Part shown: positions 7,340 through 17,148 of the stretch, in pieces
Layout of the letters: every line of letters starts with the position of its first letter
Position numbering within the stretch: position 1 is the stretch's first letter
Assembly (NCBI GenBank): GCA_964403015.1
Contig: CAYOEJ010000012.1
Location: 1-46,300 of the forward strand
Origin: CAYOEJ01 sp964403015
GTDB lineage: Bacteria > Actinomycetota > Actinomycetes > Actinomycetales > Actinomycetaceae
DNA length: 46,300 bases
Reading direction: 5' to 3'
Notes under the pieces: model-generated
What the model saw: the letters and a program-made list of their open reading frames with translations, nothing else
Database searches by the model: none
What the model was told of the DNA's origin: nothing
Position numbers and translations under genes: made by a program

Positions 7340-9997
7340 TTAGCTGGGCGTTTCCTCACTCGCCTTGACCGGAAAACTCATAATCGCCGACGTCGGGGAC
7401 GACGACGGTGTGATGGTTCCCGATGAAGTTACCCGGCGCCGCGTGGCAGGCTTCTTCGGAGTATCGTCAGTTGTCTTCGTATCCGGCTTTGCAGACTCGT
7501 CACGCGAGGTGTCACGCTTCGTGGCCTGCGCCTCCGCTGCCTTGGTTTCGTCTGCCTTAACAGCCTCAGACTTCATCTGGCGGGACTCGCCCACCTCGTC
7601 TGCCCCGGCCTGCTTCTCGCTAGCTGCGCCTCCGGCGTCGTCGGTCCGCCTCTGATTGCGAGACCTGCCACGCGTATTGCGCTTGCGCGAGGCAGACTTG
7701 GAATCGTCTTGCGAAGTTGTCTCTTCCTCATGCTTATGGGAGGCTGCGGCGGCGATGTTCGCCAGCGCGGCCTTCACCTTGGCATGGTTAGGATCTTCCG
7801 GCTCATTCGTTTCCTTGGGAGCATTTTGCTGTCCCTTAGAGTTTCCGGAGTTGTTGGAACGAGACGAAGTATCGCGCTGCTTCTTCTCCGTCGATTCACC
7901 CTTTTCTACCGGATGATCATGGCTGATGTAGCCACGGCCCTCACAGGCTTCACACGTGGTGGAGAATGCCTCAACGAGGCCCTGGCCCACCCGCTTACGG
8001 GTCATCTGGACGAGCCCAAGCGACGTAACTTCGGCCACCTGGTGACGCGTACGATCGCGACCCAAGCATTCGATGAGACGGCGCAAAACGAGATCACGGT
8101 TGGCTTCGAGCACCATGTCGATGAAGTCGATCACGATGATTCCGCCGATATCGCGCAGGCGTAGCTGGCGAACAATCTCTTCAGCTGCTTCAAGGTTATT
8201 GCGGGTGACCGTCTCTTCGAGCGAACCACCCGAGCCGGTGAACTTACCGGTATTGACGTCAACGACGGTCATGGCTTCGGTACGGTCGATCACCAGCGAG
8301 CCACCGGAAGGCAGGAATACCTTGCGGTCGAACGCCTTGGCGAGCTGCTCATCCACGCGGTTAGCAGCGAAGATGTCCTCGTCCTTTTCCCAGTGCTCAA
8401 GACGATCCACGAGCTCTGGCGAGAGTTCCTCGACGTACTCAGAAATAGTCTCCCAGGCGTTATCGCCCTCGACCTTAAGGGTCTTGAAGTCCTCGTTGAA
8501 GATGTCGCGGACCACGCGCACCGCCAACTCGGGCTCGCCCTTCAGGAGCGACGGAGCATTCTTCGTGTGCTTGGACTTCGATTGAATATCCGACCACGCC
8601 TTCGTCAGACGCTCGACATCATTTCGAAGCTGCTCTTCCGTGGCGCCCTCGGCAGCCGTGCGCACGATGACGCCATGCTCGGACGGAACAACTTCCTTCA
8701 AAATCTTCTTCAGACGCGCCCGCTCACGGTCCGGGAGCTTGCGCGAAATGCCGGTCATCGCACCCGACGGTACGAGCACGAGATGGCGACCAGCGAGCGT
8801 GATCTGCGCTGTTAGGCGCGCACCCTTGTGTCCGATGGGATCCTTCGTCACCTGCACGAGCACCGTATCGCCAGACTTGAGCGCCTGCTCAATCTTGCGT
8901 GGCTTACCCTCCATGCCGGCGGCTTCCCAGTTCACTTCACCCGCATAGAGCACGGCGTTGCGGCCCTTGCCGATATCCACGAACGCGGCCTCCATCGACG
9001 GCAGCACGTTCTGGACGCGGCCAAGATAGACGTTACCCACCATCGACGTTTGCGTGTGGCGGGCCACGTAATGTTCCACCAAAATACCGTCTTCGATCAC
9101 GGCGATCTGGTTCAGACCGTTTTGTTCGCGGATCAGCATGTCGCGAGCTACGGACTCACGGCGCGCCAAGTATTCGGATTCCGTGATCGTTTGACGACGA
9201 CGACCGGCCTCCCGGCCTTCCTTACGGCGTTGGCGCTTCGCCTCGAGTCGCGTGGAGCCCTTGGGTGCGGTTACCTCATCATTAACGTCCTCAGTGGAAC
9301 GACGACGACGGCGTCGGCGGACAGTCCCTTCGGACTCGCCATTACTATCGCTTTCGTTATCGCTGCTGCGAGTACGGCGGCGTGTCCGCGTAGAAGATTC
9401 TTCCTTCCCCAAATCGTCAGAGGTAGAACTATCTTCGTCGGCTGAATCCGCGTCAGTGTTGGAATCATCCTTAGTGGAGGCCTTCTTGCGCGACGTCCGC
9501 TTCTGCGAGGCGCCTCGGGACTGCTTGTCCTTGGTGGACGAATCATTCGATTCGCCTTCGTCAGCGGCATCGTTCTCATTTTGAGAATCGGATGATTGCG
9601 ATTCGTCGCTCGTACGGCGGCCACCGCGGGTGCCGCGACGACGCTTACGACCGGCGTCTTGTGAATCTTGCGAATCATCAGAGTCGCTGGAGTTTCCAGA
9701 ATCATCCGAGACGTCATTAGAATCCTGGGCGTCTTCCTCGCGGCGCGTTCTGCGTGAACGGACGGCTCTACTGACATCGGGTTCTTGGAATAGGAGCGCG
9801 GTCATTGGCGCTACATCTGGAACAGTCTTGACGGGCTCGGCGTCATCGCCAGCAGAAAAGGTCACAGCGGTCGCTGGCGCTACCTTCTTTGCCGGCGCCT
9901 TGCGGCCACCGCTAGCAGCGGTCTTGGAAGAACGTGTACGGGTCTTCTTCTGAGTAGTTTCTTCAAAAACCTCGTTGGTCTCGGCTTCTTCAGCCAT
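7340..9997 (-). CDS. rne: Ribonuclease E/G
   Basis: This endoribonuclease cuts single-stranded AU-rich RNA in mRNA decay and in rRNA/tRNA maturation. The 885-residue protein starts with about 290 residues of disordered Ser/Asp- and Arg-rich sequence. It continues into an S1-type RNA-binding region (around MVGNVYLGRVQNVLPS) and the catalytic core. There VDVNTGKFTGSGG lies near 577 and IIVIDFIDM near 623, carrying the metal-binding Asp residues. CEACEGRGY near 681 fits the zinc-link. A long charged tail follows. The long tails on both sides of a central core are typical of actinobacterial RNase E. The start ATG at 9997 has a GGGGG stretch upstream. rplU follows 139 bases later, as in other actinobacteria. 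Confidence 0.95.
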   Translation of the reverse strand: MAEEAETNEVFEETTQKKTRTRSSKTAASGGRKAPAKKVAPATAVTFSAGDDAEPVKTVPDVAPMTALLFQEPDVSRAVRSRRTRREEDAQDSNDVSDDSGNSSDSDDSQDSQDAGRKRRRGTRGGRRTSDESQSSDSQNENDAADEGESNDSSTKDKQSRGASQKRTSRKKASTKDDSNTDADSADEDSSTSDDLGKEESSTRTRRRTRSSDNESDSNGESEGTVRRRRRRRSTEDVNDEVTAPKGSTRLEAKRQRRKEGREAGRRRQTITESEYLARRESVARDMLIREQNGLNQIAVIEDGILVEHYVARHTQTSMVGNVYLGRVQNVLPSMEAAFVDIGKGRNAVLYAGEVNWEAAGMEGKPRKIEQALKSGDTVLVQVTKDPIGHKGARLTAQITLAGRHLVLVPSGAMTGISRKLPDRERARLKKILKEVVPSEHGVIVRTAAEGATEEQLRNDVERLTKAWSDIQSKSKHTKNAPSLLKGEPELAVRVVRDIFNEDFKTLKVEGDNAWETISEYVEELSPELVDRLEHWEKDEDIFAANRVDEQLAKAFDRKVFLPSGGSLVIDRTEAMTVVDVNTGKFTGSGGSLEETVTRNNLEAAEEIVRQLRLRDIGGIIVIDFIDMVLEANRDLVLRRLIECLGRDRTRHQVAEVTSLGLVQMTRKRVGQGLVEAFSTTCEACEGRGYISHDHPVEKGESTEKKQRDTSSRSNNSGNSKGQQNAPKETNEPEDPNHAKVKAALANIAAAASHKHEEETTSQDDSKSASRKRNTRGRSRNQRRTDDAGGAASEKQAGADEVGESRQMKSEAVKADETKAAEAQATKRDTSRDESAKPDTKTTDDTPKKPATRRRVTSSGTITPSSSPTSAIMSFPVKASEETPS

Positions 9998-10707
9998 GGG
10001 TATACCCCCTGAGCGGCGTTCGCGCGCATCATCACGTTCGCCACGGTAGTCGCAACCCGCAGGTTACGGAAGTCTAATCGCAAACCGTTATTCGCCCGGC
10101 AGCTACGCATACGCGGCGCACTTGACGACTCGGTCATTGAGCAGATGCAAGCTCAACGCACCTATTGTTGCACAGTTAGTGCTCGATGCCGTATTCGTTC
10201 TCGGATGGCTAAGTGCTTAAGTGGGCATTATCTCCCGGCGCCATGGGCAAATTCCCACATCCGCGACACGCTGTGTTCCGGCATCCGTTGAGGAAAACGT
10301 GCCAGCGCCGGAACCACAGTTCAACTCACCGTCGTCGGAAACGAGAGCTCAACAGACCGTCGTCGTTAGCGAAAGTCAGCGTCCAAAGTGTACTAACGAG
10401 ATCGTCGTCGACGCCCGAACCAACTAGACCGAAAGTCTCGCAAGTGGGCAGTTCAGGTCAAGAATCGGTATGGGAACGCGCCCGATCGTGCCGAACCGAG
10501 GGGTATCGCACGCGATTCAACCAAAAACACCGCCGAATAAGTAGATAAATCATCGCTACTTACGCCATTATTAAGGCATGCGTTCTTGACACACCGTCAG
10601 ATACATCGGCGGATGCCAGAAACTCAGGCCATATTCTTGCTAAGCATCCACGCAAACACAAGACGTATGGCATTACCGTAAGCACAGGTCAATCGGAAGG
10701 TGAACAG
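9998..10707. other. 710-base intergenic region between divergent rne and cydA
   Basis: No convincing gene is present. The rne side (9998-10200) is a long 5' leader on the minus strand. The middle (10270-10430) is rich in scattered CCGTCGTC-like words and holds a 68-codon plus-strand frame with a low-complexity product that I do not believe. The cydA side holds a 7-bp inverted repeat at 10538-10562 and a lone TTGACA-like hexamer near 10587. I found no clear -10 partner for it. Confidence 0.5.
10538..10562. promoter_or_regulatory. Inverted repeat upstream of cydA, candidate operator
   Basis: TAAGTAG (10538-10544) and CTACTTA (10556-10562) are perfect 7-bp inverted arms with an 11-bp AT-rich spacer, so their centres lie about 18 bp apart. 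That geometry could suit a dimeric regulator. The site lies 146 bases before the cydA start. It does not match the Rex or DosR consensus as I know them. Confidence 0.35.
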
Positions 10708-12210
10708 GTGGAAGCCGTAGACCTCGCGCGGTGGCAGTTCGGAATCACGACCGTGTACCACTTCATTTTGGTACCTCTCACAATCGGACTCTCGCCACTC
10801 GTCGCATACATGCAGACCAAATGGCTTCGGAGCGGAGACACCAAGTGGCTCAAGCTCTCGGAGTTCTTTGGCAAAATCCTACTTATTAACTTCGCACTCG
10901 GTGTCGCGACAGGTATCGTTCAGGAATTCCAGTTTGGAATGAACTGGTCGGAGTACTCACGCTACGTGGGCGACATCTTCGGTGCCCCGCTCGCGTTTGA
11001 GGCTCTTCTGGCCTTCTTCCTCGAATCCGTGTTCCTCGGCGTCTGGATCTTTGGCCGTGGCCGAATTTCACCGAAGCTACACACCCTTGCAATTTGGATG
11101 GTGGCGATTGGTACCAACCTCTCCGCACTCTTCATCCTGGCGGCCAACTCGTTCATGCAGAACCCCGTTGGCGCCGTCTTTAACGTTGAAACCGGACGAG
11201 CCGAACTCGATGGCGCCACAGGCTTCCTCGACGTTCTATTCTCGATCACAACGCTTTACGCTTTCGCGCACGCTATTTCTGCATCGCTGATGGTGGCAGG
11301 CGCACTGATCGCCGGCATTTCGATCTGGTGGATTGTTCGATCCATTAAGAAGAACAATGAAGCCGAGGCCGTTGAGCTGTGGAAGCCCGCGGCACGCCTT
11401 GGTCTAACCACGCTTCTTGGTGCCTCGGTTCTCGTGATCACCACTGGCCACTTCATGGGCCAGCACATGTACCACATTCAGCCTACGAAGATGATCGCCG
11501 CCATGGGTATTGCCCACAGCGGTGAGAGCAACGAGCTGGGTCTGGTCATGACGGGCACGGAACTCACGGAAGAAAACATCATCACACTTCCGATTCCGGG
11601 TCTCGAATCCTTCATGGTCACGAACAACTTCTCCGGCCCCGACTCCTACCTCATGGGTGTGGACGAGGTCTCTGAAGAGTTCAAGGCTGCCTTCGCCGAT
11701 GAGTTCGGCGACGACATCGACTACATGCCCAACCCATTCATCGCGTTCTACTCGTTCCGCATCATGATGGGCCTAGGCTTCGCGTCGGCCGGACTCAGCG
11801 TACTGGGACTGTGGCTGCTACGTAAGGACAACCTGATCAGAAGCGATGCCATCGCCAAGGTCTACATGTGGACGATCCCGTTCCCATTCGTGGCGTCATC
11901 GTTCGGTTGGATCTTGACCGAGATGGGCCGCCAGCCGTGGGTTGTCTACCCGAACTTCGAGGATCAGGGCAACCTTGCCCCGTCTGAGATGATCAAGCAG
12001 CTGACCGAACTCGGTGTATCGCAGAGCGTTCTGTCCTTCGAGGTTCTCATCTCGATGGTCGTCTTCACCCTGCTCTACGCAGGGCTTGGCGTTGTCTGGT
12101 TCCTGCTCATCCGTCGTTACACACTCGAAGGCATCAACCCGAATCTGGAGATCCAGACCGAAGTGGTTGATCCGTCCGATGAAGACGCTCGCCTGAGCTT
12201 CGTGTACTGA
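10708..12210 (+). CDS. cydA: Cytochrome bd quinol oxidase subunit I
   Basis: CydA is the heme-bearing membrane subunit that oxidises quinol and reduces oxygen at high affinity without pumping protons. The 500-residue protein has about nine hydrophobic segments. Heme-ligand candidates are His18 (b595), His188 in YAFAHAIS and Met353/354 in FRIMMGLGF (b558). The signature GWILTEMGRQPW is near 400. The periplasmic Q-loop is of the short type, as in Gram-positive enzymes. The start is a GTG at 10708 with AAGG about 9 bases upstream. cydB follows after 17 bases and cydDC beyond a hairpin, giving the standard actinobacterial cydABDC order. A DosS/DosR-like pair next door suggests oxygen or redox control. 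Confidence 0.97.
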   Translation: MEAVDLARWQFGITTVYHFILVPLTIGLSPLVAYMQTKWLRSGDTKWLKLSEFFGKILLINFALGVATGIVQEFQFGMNWSEYSRYVGDIFGAPLAFEALLAFFLESVFLGVWIFGRGRISPKLHTLAIWMVAIGTNLSALFILAANSFMQNPVGAVFNVETGRAELDGATGFLDVLFSITTLYAFAHAISASLMVAGALIAGISIWWIVRSIKKNNEAEAVELWKPAARLGLTTLLGASVLVITTGHFMGQHMYHIQPTKMIAAMGIAHSGESNELGLVMTGTELTEENIITLPIPGLESFMVTNNFSGPDSYLMGVDEVSEEFKAAFADEFGDDIDYMPNPFIAFYSFRIMMGLGFASAGLSVLGLWLLRKDNLIRSDAIAKVYMWTIPFPFVASSFGWILTEMGRQPWVVYPNFEDQGNLAPSEMIKQLTELGVSQSVLSFEVLISMVVFTLLYAGLGVVWFLLIRRYTLEGINPNLEIQTEVVDPSDEDARLSFVY

Positions 12211-12227
12211 GGAAGGACTACATATTC

Positions 12228-13370
12228 ATGGATCTCTCATTTTTCCAGATACTCTGGTTCGTTCTCCTTACCGTGCTGTGGCTTGGCTACGTGACCCTCG
12301 AAGGCTTCGGCTTTGGCACGGGCATGCTGCTTAAGATCCTTCCGCGCAATGCGAAGGAACGTCGCCTCACTCTCAACACAATCGGCCCCCACTGGGATGG
12401 CAACGAGGTATTCCTGCTCACCGCTGGTGGTGCAACCTTTGCCGCGTTCCCCGAGTGGTACGCCACGATGTTCTCCGGCATGTACATGGCACTCGTGCTT
12501 ATTCTCGTGCTGCTCATCATCCGAATCTCCGCTCTCGAATGGCGTTCGAAGATCAGCTCACCACGCTGGGGCAACCTCTGGGACAACCTCCACTTTGGAG
12601 TTGCCTGGCTAGTTTCTCTGGTTTGGGGTATCGCTTTCGGTAACCTCGTTCAGGGCATGGAAATTCAGGTGGGTACGTACACCGCTCCAGGAGGAGCCGG
12701 CGAGTTCATTCCAGCAGAAACAGGAAATGTTGATGCAGCTCTCGCGGAGGGTGCACAGCACTTCATGACCGGCGGATTCATCTCGCTGTTCACGCCGTTC
12801 ACGATTGCAGCAGGCCTCGTCGTTGTCTTGCTGTTCCTCACGCACGGCGCACTCTGGCTCTCTATCAAGACGAGTGGTGAGTTCTCTCAGCGTGCAGCTA
12901 ACCTCGCGAAGAAGCTGTCCTTTGCTTCAACCGGCCTCACAGCCGTGTGGGCAGTGTGGGCTCAGATCGCTTACTCCTCCAATTGGTGGTCGATCATCCC
13001 ACTCGCACTTGCTGCGGTGGCACTGATCGCCTCGACACTCCTTATCCAGAAGGACAAGGATGTTCCGGCGTTCTTCGCCTCCTTCGCAGGTCTCGCATTT
13101 GCCGTTATCTTCATCTTCAGCACGCTCTTCCCGTACGCGCTGAAGTCCACTGTGGACGACGCCTACCACCTGTCTCTCGTCCAGGCATCGGCAACTGCTC
13201 CGACTCACTTGGTGATGACGATCGCTGCCGCGATCTTCGTTCCGATAGTTCTGGGCTACACCGGCTGGACCTACAAGGTCTTTGCACGGCGCATTCACGT
13301 CGATCAGATCGAAGACGAGCCGGGTGGCCTCCATCCGACTGAGGTACGCGCTTTCGAGCGGGCTCAGTGA
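12228..13370 (+). CDS. cydB: Cytochrome bd quinol oxidase subunit II
   Basis: CydB is the structural partner of CydA in the membrane. The 380-residue protein is almost entirely membrane segments. It begins with ILWFVLLTVLWLGYVTLEGF and GFGTGMLL, followed by GPHWDGNEVFLLTAGGATFA, the conserved Trp-Asp-Gly-Asn block. A short charged cytosolic tail ends the protein. GGAAGG lies upstream of the ATG, and the gene starts 17 bases after cydA, so the two are surely co-transcribed. A strong hairpin follows the stop, separating it from cydDC. Confidence 0.96.
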   Translation: MDLSFFQILWFVLLTVLWLGYVTLEGFGFGTGMLLKILPRNAKERRLTLNTIGPHWDGNEVFLLTAGGATFAAFPEWYATMFSGMYMALVLILVLLIIRISALEWRSKISSPRWGNLWDNLHFGVAWLVSLVWGIAFGNLVQGMEIQVGTYTAPGGAGEFIPAETGNVDAALAEGAQHFMTGGFISLFTPFTIAAGLVVVLLFLTHGALWLSIKTSGEFSQRAANLAKKLSFASTGLTAVWAVWAQIAYSSNWWSIIPLALAAVALIASTLLIQKDKDVPAFFASFAGLAFAVIFIFSTLFPYALKSTVDDAYHLSLVQASATAPTHLVMTIAAAIFVPIVLGYTGWTYKVFARRIHVDQIEDEPGGLHPTEVRAFERAQ

Positions 13371-13393
13371 TCGACTAGGAGACAAGTTCTCTG

Positions 13394-13431
13394 GGAAGGG
13401 GGCGAATTCCGCAAGGGATTCGTCCCCTTCC
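13394..13431 (+). terminator. Strong hairpin after cydAB
   Basis: A 17-bp stem with two G-T wobbles (left arm from 13394, right arm to 13431) closes a GCAA tetraloop. The downstream run is not T-rich. It may partly terminate, or stabilise the cydAB 3' end so that cydAB outnumbers cydDC. Confidence 0.6.
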
Positions 13432-13549
13432 TGTATGGCTGAATACTCATATGCCCACATTTGTGTATGGCTACGCATTCGCGCCTGCCCTGACGTTTGC
13501 CACCGTGTCCGCGTAGACTAAAGACTGGCCCAAACCGGCAAGGAATAGC

Positions 13550-15334
13550 GTGAAACCATTTGATCCTCGACTGATGAAGTACGCCCGCGATACCCGCGGT
13601 TACATCTTCTTCCTCGTCGTCCTCGGCATTTTGATGACTGCCCTCATCGGCGTACAAACATTTCTTATCGCAGGAATTGCAGCACCAATCTTCTATGGCG
13701 ATCAGGACGTTGCGCAAGTACTTCCCCTCATCATCGTGCTCGGCGTCGTTTTCTTGATCCGTACCTTCGTGAGCTATGTGCAGGGGGCTGTGGGGCACCG
13801 TTCAGCGCTCAAGGTAATCACCGATCTACGCACCCGGGTTCTCCGTCACGCCGGTGAACTTGGCGATCGCTGGCTGTCGAAGGGCAACACGTCTCAGGTT
13901 GTGACGCTATCAACCCGCGGACTTGATGATCTAGAGGACTATTTCGTCCAGTTCCTCCCTCAGCTCCTCCTATGCTTTACCGCGACCCCCGCGCTCCTTT
14001 TCGTCATCATCTGGTTGGACTGGATCTCGGCGCTGCTCATCATCGGCTGCATTCCACTCATCCCCATCTTCATGATCCTTATCGGCAAAATGACATCGCG
14101 CTACTCAAACGAACGTCTTGCAGCGATGCAGAAGCTCGGGACACAACTCCTCGATCTGCTCGCTGGTCTTGCGACCCTCAAGGCGCTAGGACGCGAAAAG
14201 GGGCCACAGGAACGCGTGAAGAAACTTGGCGACTCATTCGCTAAGAAGACCATGCAAACTCTCTACGTAGCCTTCCTATCTGGCGCAGCACTCGAATTCT
14301 TAACTACGCTCTCGACAGCGCTTGTGGCCGTGAGCGTCGGTTTCCGCATGGTCGACGGCAAGATCCTACTTTTCGAGGGACTCATCATCATCATGCTGAC
14401 GCCCGAACTCTTCAAACCCCTGCGTGAGGTCGGCACGCAGTTTCACGCATCATCCAATGGTGTGGCGGCGGCTGAAAAGGCGTTCACCATTCTCGAGACC
14501 CCACTCCCCCAAGCGTCCGGCTCTGCCCCTGTTCCCAACCTCGATACAACCACGATTCGGTTCAACGACCTCTCGGTATTTGCCCCAGGACGCGCCACGG
14601 TTGCGCCCGCTAACCTCAGCGCAGAAATCCCACCGGGACAAGTAACTATCCTTCGTGGGCCATCCGGATCGGGTAAAACCACGGCCGTCAATGTTCTACT
14701 GGGCCTTCTCGAACCATCGTCGGGTTCTATCACAGTTGGCGAGACTGACCTGCGAGACATTGATCGTGACGCATGGTGGAGCAACATCACGTGGGTCCCA
14801 CAGCGCCCGGTTCTCGTTCCCGGAACGGTTGCTACGAACCTCGAGGTCACCGATCCAGACAACGACCCCGCCCTGCAAAGAGCCGCCGAGCTCACCGGTT
14901 TTGCCGAGATTGTCGCCACCCTCCCCCACGGCTGGGACACCGTCATCGGACACGGCGGCACCGGCCTTTCAGTAGGCCAGCGTCAACGTCTCGCGCTTAC
15001 TCGTGCGCTCATATCTTCGCGCAAGATCGTCATCATGGATGAACCCTCTGCCCACTTGGACGCTGTTTCCGAAGAGTATGTCTCCGGAGTTGTCCGCATG
15101 CTCAAAGAGACCGGTCACACCGTCGTCGTCATCGCCCATCGATCCGCTATTAGCGCGCTCGCTGACGTGGTGATCGACGTTTCATCCGCGACCCGAGACA
15201 TCACGGCGGAACTCGAACAAGAAAACGCAGCCCGCGAAGCTGCGCAGGCAGTGGAATGGATCGAGACCCACGGAATTGATTACTCGCTGCCTGGCTCCTG
15301 GAAGCACTCGAGCGGAACGGGGAAGAAGAAATGA
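13550..15334 (+). CDS. cydD: Thiol reductant ABC exporter subunit CydD
   Basis: CydD forms with CydC a heterodimeric ABC exporter of glutathione/cysteine-type thiols, needed for cytochrome bd assembly. The 594-residue protein has an N-terminal six-helix transmembrane domain (about 15-300) and an ATPase domain with Walker A GPSGSGKTT near 370-378. The ABC signature reads LSVGQRQR rather than LSGGQ, and the Walker B region is IVIMDEPSAHLD. The start is GTG at 13550 with AAGGA 6 bases upstream. It overlaps cydC by 4 bases, so translation is coupled. The C-terminal 60 residues after the H-loop are a charged extension. Confidence 0.93.
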   Translation: MKPFDPRLMKYARDTRGYIFFLVVLGILMTALIGVQTFLIAGIAAPIFYGDQDVAQVLPLIIVLGVVFLIRTFVSYVQGAVGHRSALKVITDLRTRVLRHAGELGDRWLSKGNTSQVVTLSTRGLDDLEDYFVQFLPQLLLCFTATPALLFVIIWLDWISALLIIGCIPLIPIFMILIGKMTSRYSNERLAAMQKLGTQLLDLLAGLATLKALGREKGPQERVKKLGDSFAKKTMQTLYVAFLSGAALEFLTTLSTALVAVSVGFRMVDGKILLFEGLIIIMLTPELFKPLREVGTQFHASSNGVAAAEKAFTILETPLPQASGSAPVPNLDTTTIRFNDLSVFAPGRATVAPANLSAEIPPGQVTILRGPSGSGKTTAVNVLLGLLEPSSGSITVGETDLRDIDRDAWWSNITWVPQRPVLVPGTVATNLEVTDPDNDPALQRAAELTGFAEIVATLPHGWDTVIGHGGTGLSVGQRQRLALTRALISSRKIVIMDEPSAHLDAVSEEYVSGVVRMLKETGHTVVVIAHRSAISALADVVIDVSSATRDITAELEQENAAREAAQAVEWIETHGIDYSLPGSWKHSSGTGKKK

Positions 15335-17091
15335 CGGAAGTTTTCCCAAAGGATGAGCGGCAGGCTCTTCGGCGAGCAATCAGGTTGCTCGACTACGACA
15401 AGGCCCGGTTTGCTTGGTCCGTTGCTGCGGGTTCGGGCGCGATTGGATCGGGTGTCGGTTTGGGCGCCACCTCGGCGTGGCTGATCGCACGAGCGGCACA
15501 GCTACCGTCCGTTCTCGACCTTTCTGTGGCAGCCACGGGCGTGCGCGCATTCGGCGTAGGCAAGGCGGTGTTCCGCTATCTCGAGCGCATCGCATCGCAC
15601 TGGGTGGCGCTGTATGGGATGTCCTCACTCAGAACCACCGTGTATGACAAACTAGCGAACTCCACAACGGACGTGGTGACGTCCGTCAAACGCGGCGACC
15701 TTTTGGCTCGTACCGGCTCGGATGTAGACGAAATCGGCGATGTCGTTGTGAAGTCGATGCTGCCTGCGGCAGTAGCCGCGGTGGTCAGCCTCATTGCCAT
15801 AGCCATCGTGGCATTCTTGTCCCCACAAATTGGCATCGTCCTCGCAATCTCGCTCCTCATTGCCGGGCTCGTGGGCCCGTACCTAGCGATGCGGGGCGCG
15901 CGCATCTCAGAAATTGCCCAAGTCGAGAACCGAGCGCAGCTCAACCATGAGTCCCTCACCATGCTCGAATCCGCCGCTGAGCTTCGCGTGACCGGCCGAC
16001 TCGCGGACATGGAAGCCTCGCGAATAGAGACCGAACAGAGAATCCAGCAAAATCGCGACGACGCCGCCAAGCCCACCGCACTCGCTGCAGCCATCGACAC
16101 GCTCGCCCTCGGTATCGCCGTCGTGGGCGCCCTGTTTATCGGGACTCGCCAGATGGCAGCGGGTGACCTCAACGGCGTGGAACTGGTGGTGTGTGCACTC
16201 ACTCCCCTGTCCGCCTTCGAGGCAACCCAGCGTCTTGGCGGTGCGGGAATCCAGCTCGTCCGATCCGGTGGCGCTGCCAAGCGCATTATGGAATTGCTCG
16301 ATACCGCTGACGCCTCTGAACAGCGCGTCGCAGATCGCGTGACGACGCCGGACGATTCTGGTCTGATTGCCAACCACCTGGTCATCGGTTGGCCCGGTGG
16401 ATCCGATGTGGCAGGTCCGATCGACCTCCATCTCCAGCCCGGCAAGACCCTAGCTATCGTCGGCACCTCCGGAATTGGTAAATCAACTCTTCTCTACACG
16501 CTGTCGGGCATGCTCGAGCCTCACGCTGGCAGCGTTAAGCTCGACGGCCGCGAGGTGTCGCTACTCGATCGTTCGAAGGTTTCTGAGTCGTTAACACTCA
16601 CGGCTGAGGACGCCCACATTTTCGAGACCTCCGTGCTTGAGAATTTGCGCGTTGCACGCGCGTCGGTCACCGCGCAGGAGGCTCAAGATCTCCTTATCCG
16701 CGCGGGACTTGGAGATTGGCTCGACCAGCTACCGGAAGGCGTCGAGACGATCATTGGTACTGACGCAACCACGATTTCAGGTGGCGAACGCCGCCGCATC
16801 CTTCTCGCACGAGCACTTGCAAGTGAGGCCACCTATCTTCTCCTCGACGAGCCGGGTGAGCACCTCGACTCCGAAACTGCTGACTCGCTGATTCGCGATC
16901 TTCTTCGGGCAGGCGATGGTTCACGCGGAATCATCTTGGTCACTCACCGGCTTTCGCCGCTTGACGTGGCAGATGAGGTTATTGTTCTAGGAGATGCAGC
17001 CGGATCTGTAGGCGTGGTGGCACGTGGTACGCACGCGCAGCTACTTGCGACCTTGCCGCAGTACTCGTGGTCTGCCGCCCAAGAATCTTAG
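15331..17091 (+). CDS. cydC: Thiol reductant ABC exporter subunit CydC
   Basis: CydC is the second half of the CydDC exporter. The 586-residue protein has the same layout as CydD: a transmembrane domain up to about 290, then an ATPase domain with Walker A GTSGIGKST near 380. The signature is ISGGERRRILLARAL and the Walker B region LLLDEPGEHLD. In ATYLLLDEPGEHL the residue after the Walker B Glu-Pro is Gly instead of Thr/Ser, a mild deviation. The ATG lies within the cydD stop (ATGA overlap). 57 bases separate it from the sensor kinase on the same strand, so cydDC and the kinase could be one transcript. Confidence 0.93.
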   Translation: MTEVFPKDERQALRRAIRLLDYDKARFAWSVAAGSGAIGSGVGLGATSAWLIARAAQLPSVLDLSVAATGVRAFGVGKAVFRYLERIASHWVALYGMSSLRTTVYDKLANSTTDVVTSVKRGDLLARTGSDVDEIGDVVVKSMLPAAVAAVVSLIAIAIVAFLSPQIGIVLAISLLIAGLVGPYLAMRGARISEIAQVENRAQLNHESLTMLESAAELRVTGRLADMEASRIETEQRIQQNRDDAAKPTALAAAIDTLALGIAVVGALFIGTRQMAAGDLNGVELVVCALTPLSAFEATQRLGGAGIQLVRSGGAAKRIMELLDTADASEQRVADRVTTPDDSGLIANHLVIGWPGGSDVAGPIDLHLQPGKTLAIVGTSGIGKSTLLYTLSGMLEPHAGSVKLDGREVSLLDRSKVSESLTLTAEDAHIFETSVLENLRVARASVTAQEAQDLLIRAGLGDWLDQLPEGVETIIGTDATTISGGERRRILLARALASEATYLLLDEPGEHLDSETADSLIRDLLRAGDGSRGIILVTHRLSPLDVADEVIVLGDAAGSVGVVARGTHAQLLATLPQYSWSAAQES

Positions 17092-17148
17092 AACGGTCGA
17101 GGATCGGCGTCCAGCCTCGAAGCAATTGGAACCACGTTAGGAATCGAT

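Noticed and set aside
8828..9445. Long plus-strand frame of 205 codons inside rne
   Set aside because: It is a shadow of the rne coding strand; the rne frame has clear S1 and catalytic motifs.
10221..10427. Plus-strand 68-codon frame upstream of cydA
   Set aside because: The product is low-complexity, has no ribosome site and no recognisable domain.
15576..16466. 296-codon minus-strand frame opposite cydC
   Set aside because: It is antisense to a well-supported ABC exporter gene, with Ser/Arg-rich shadow composition.
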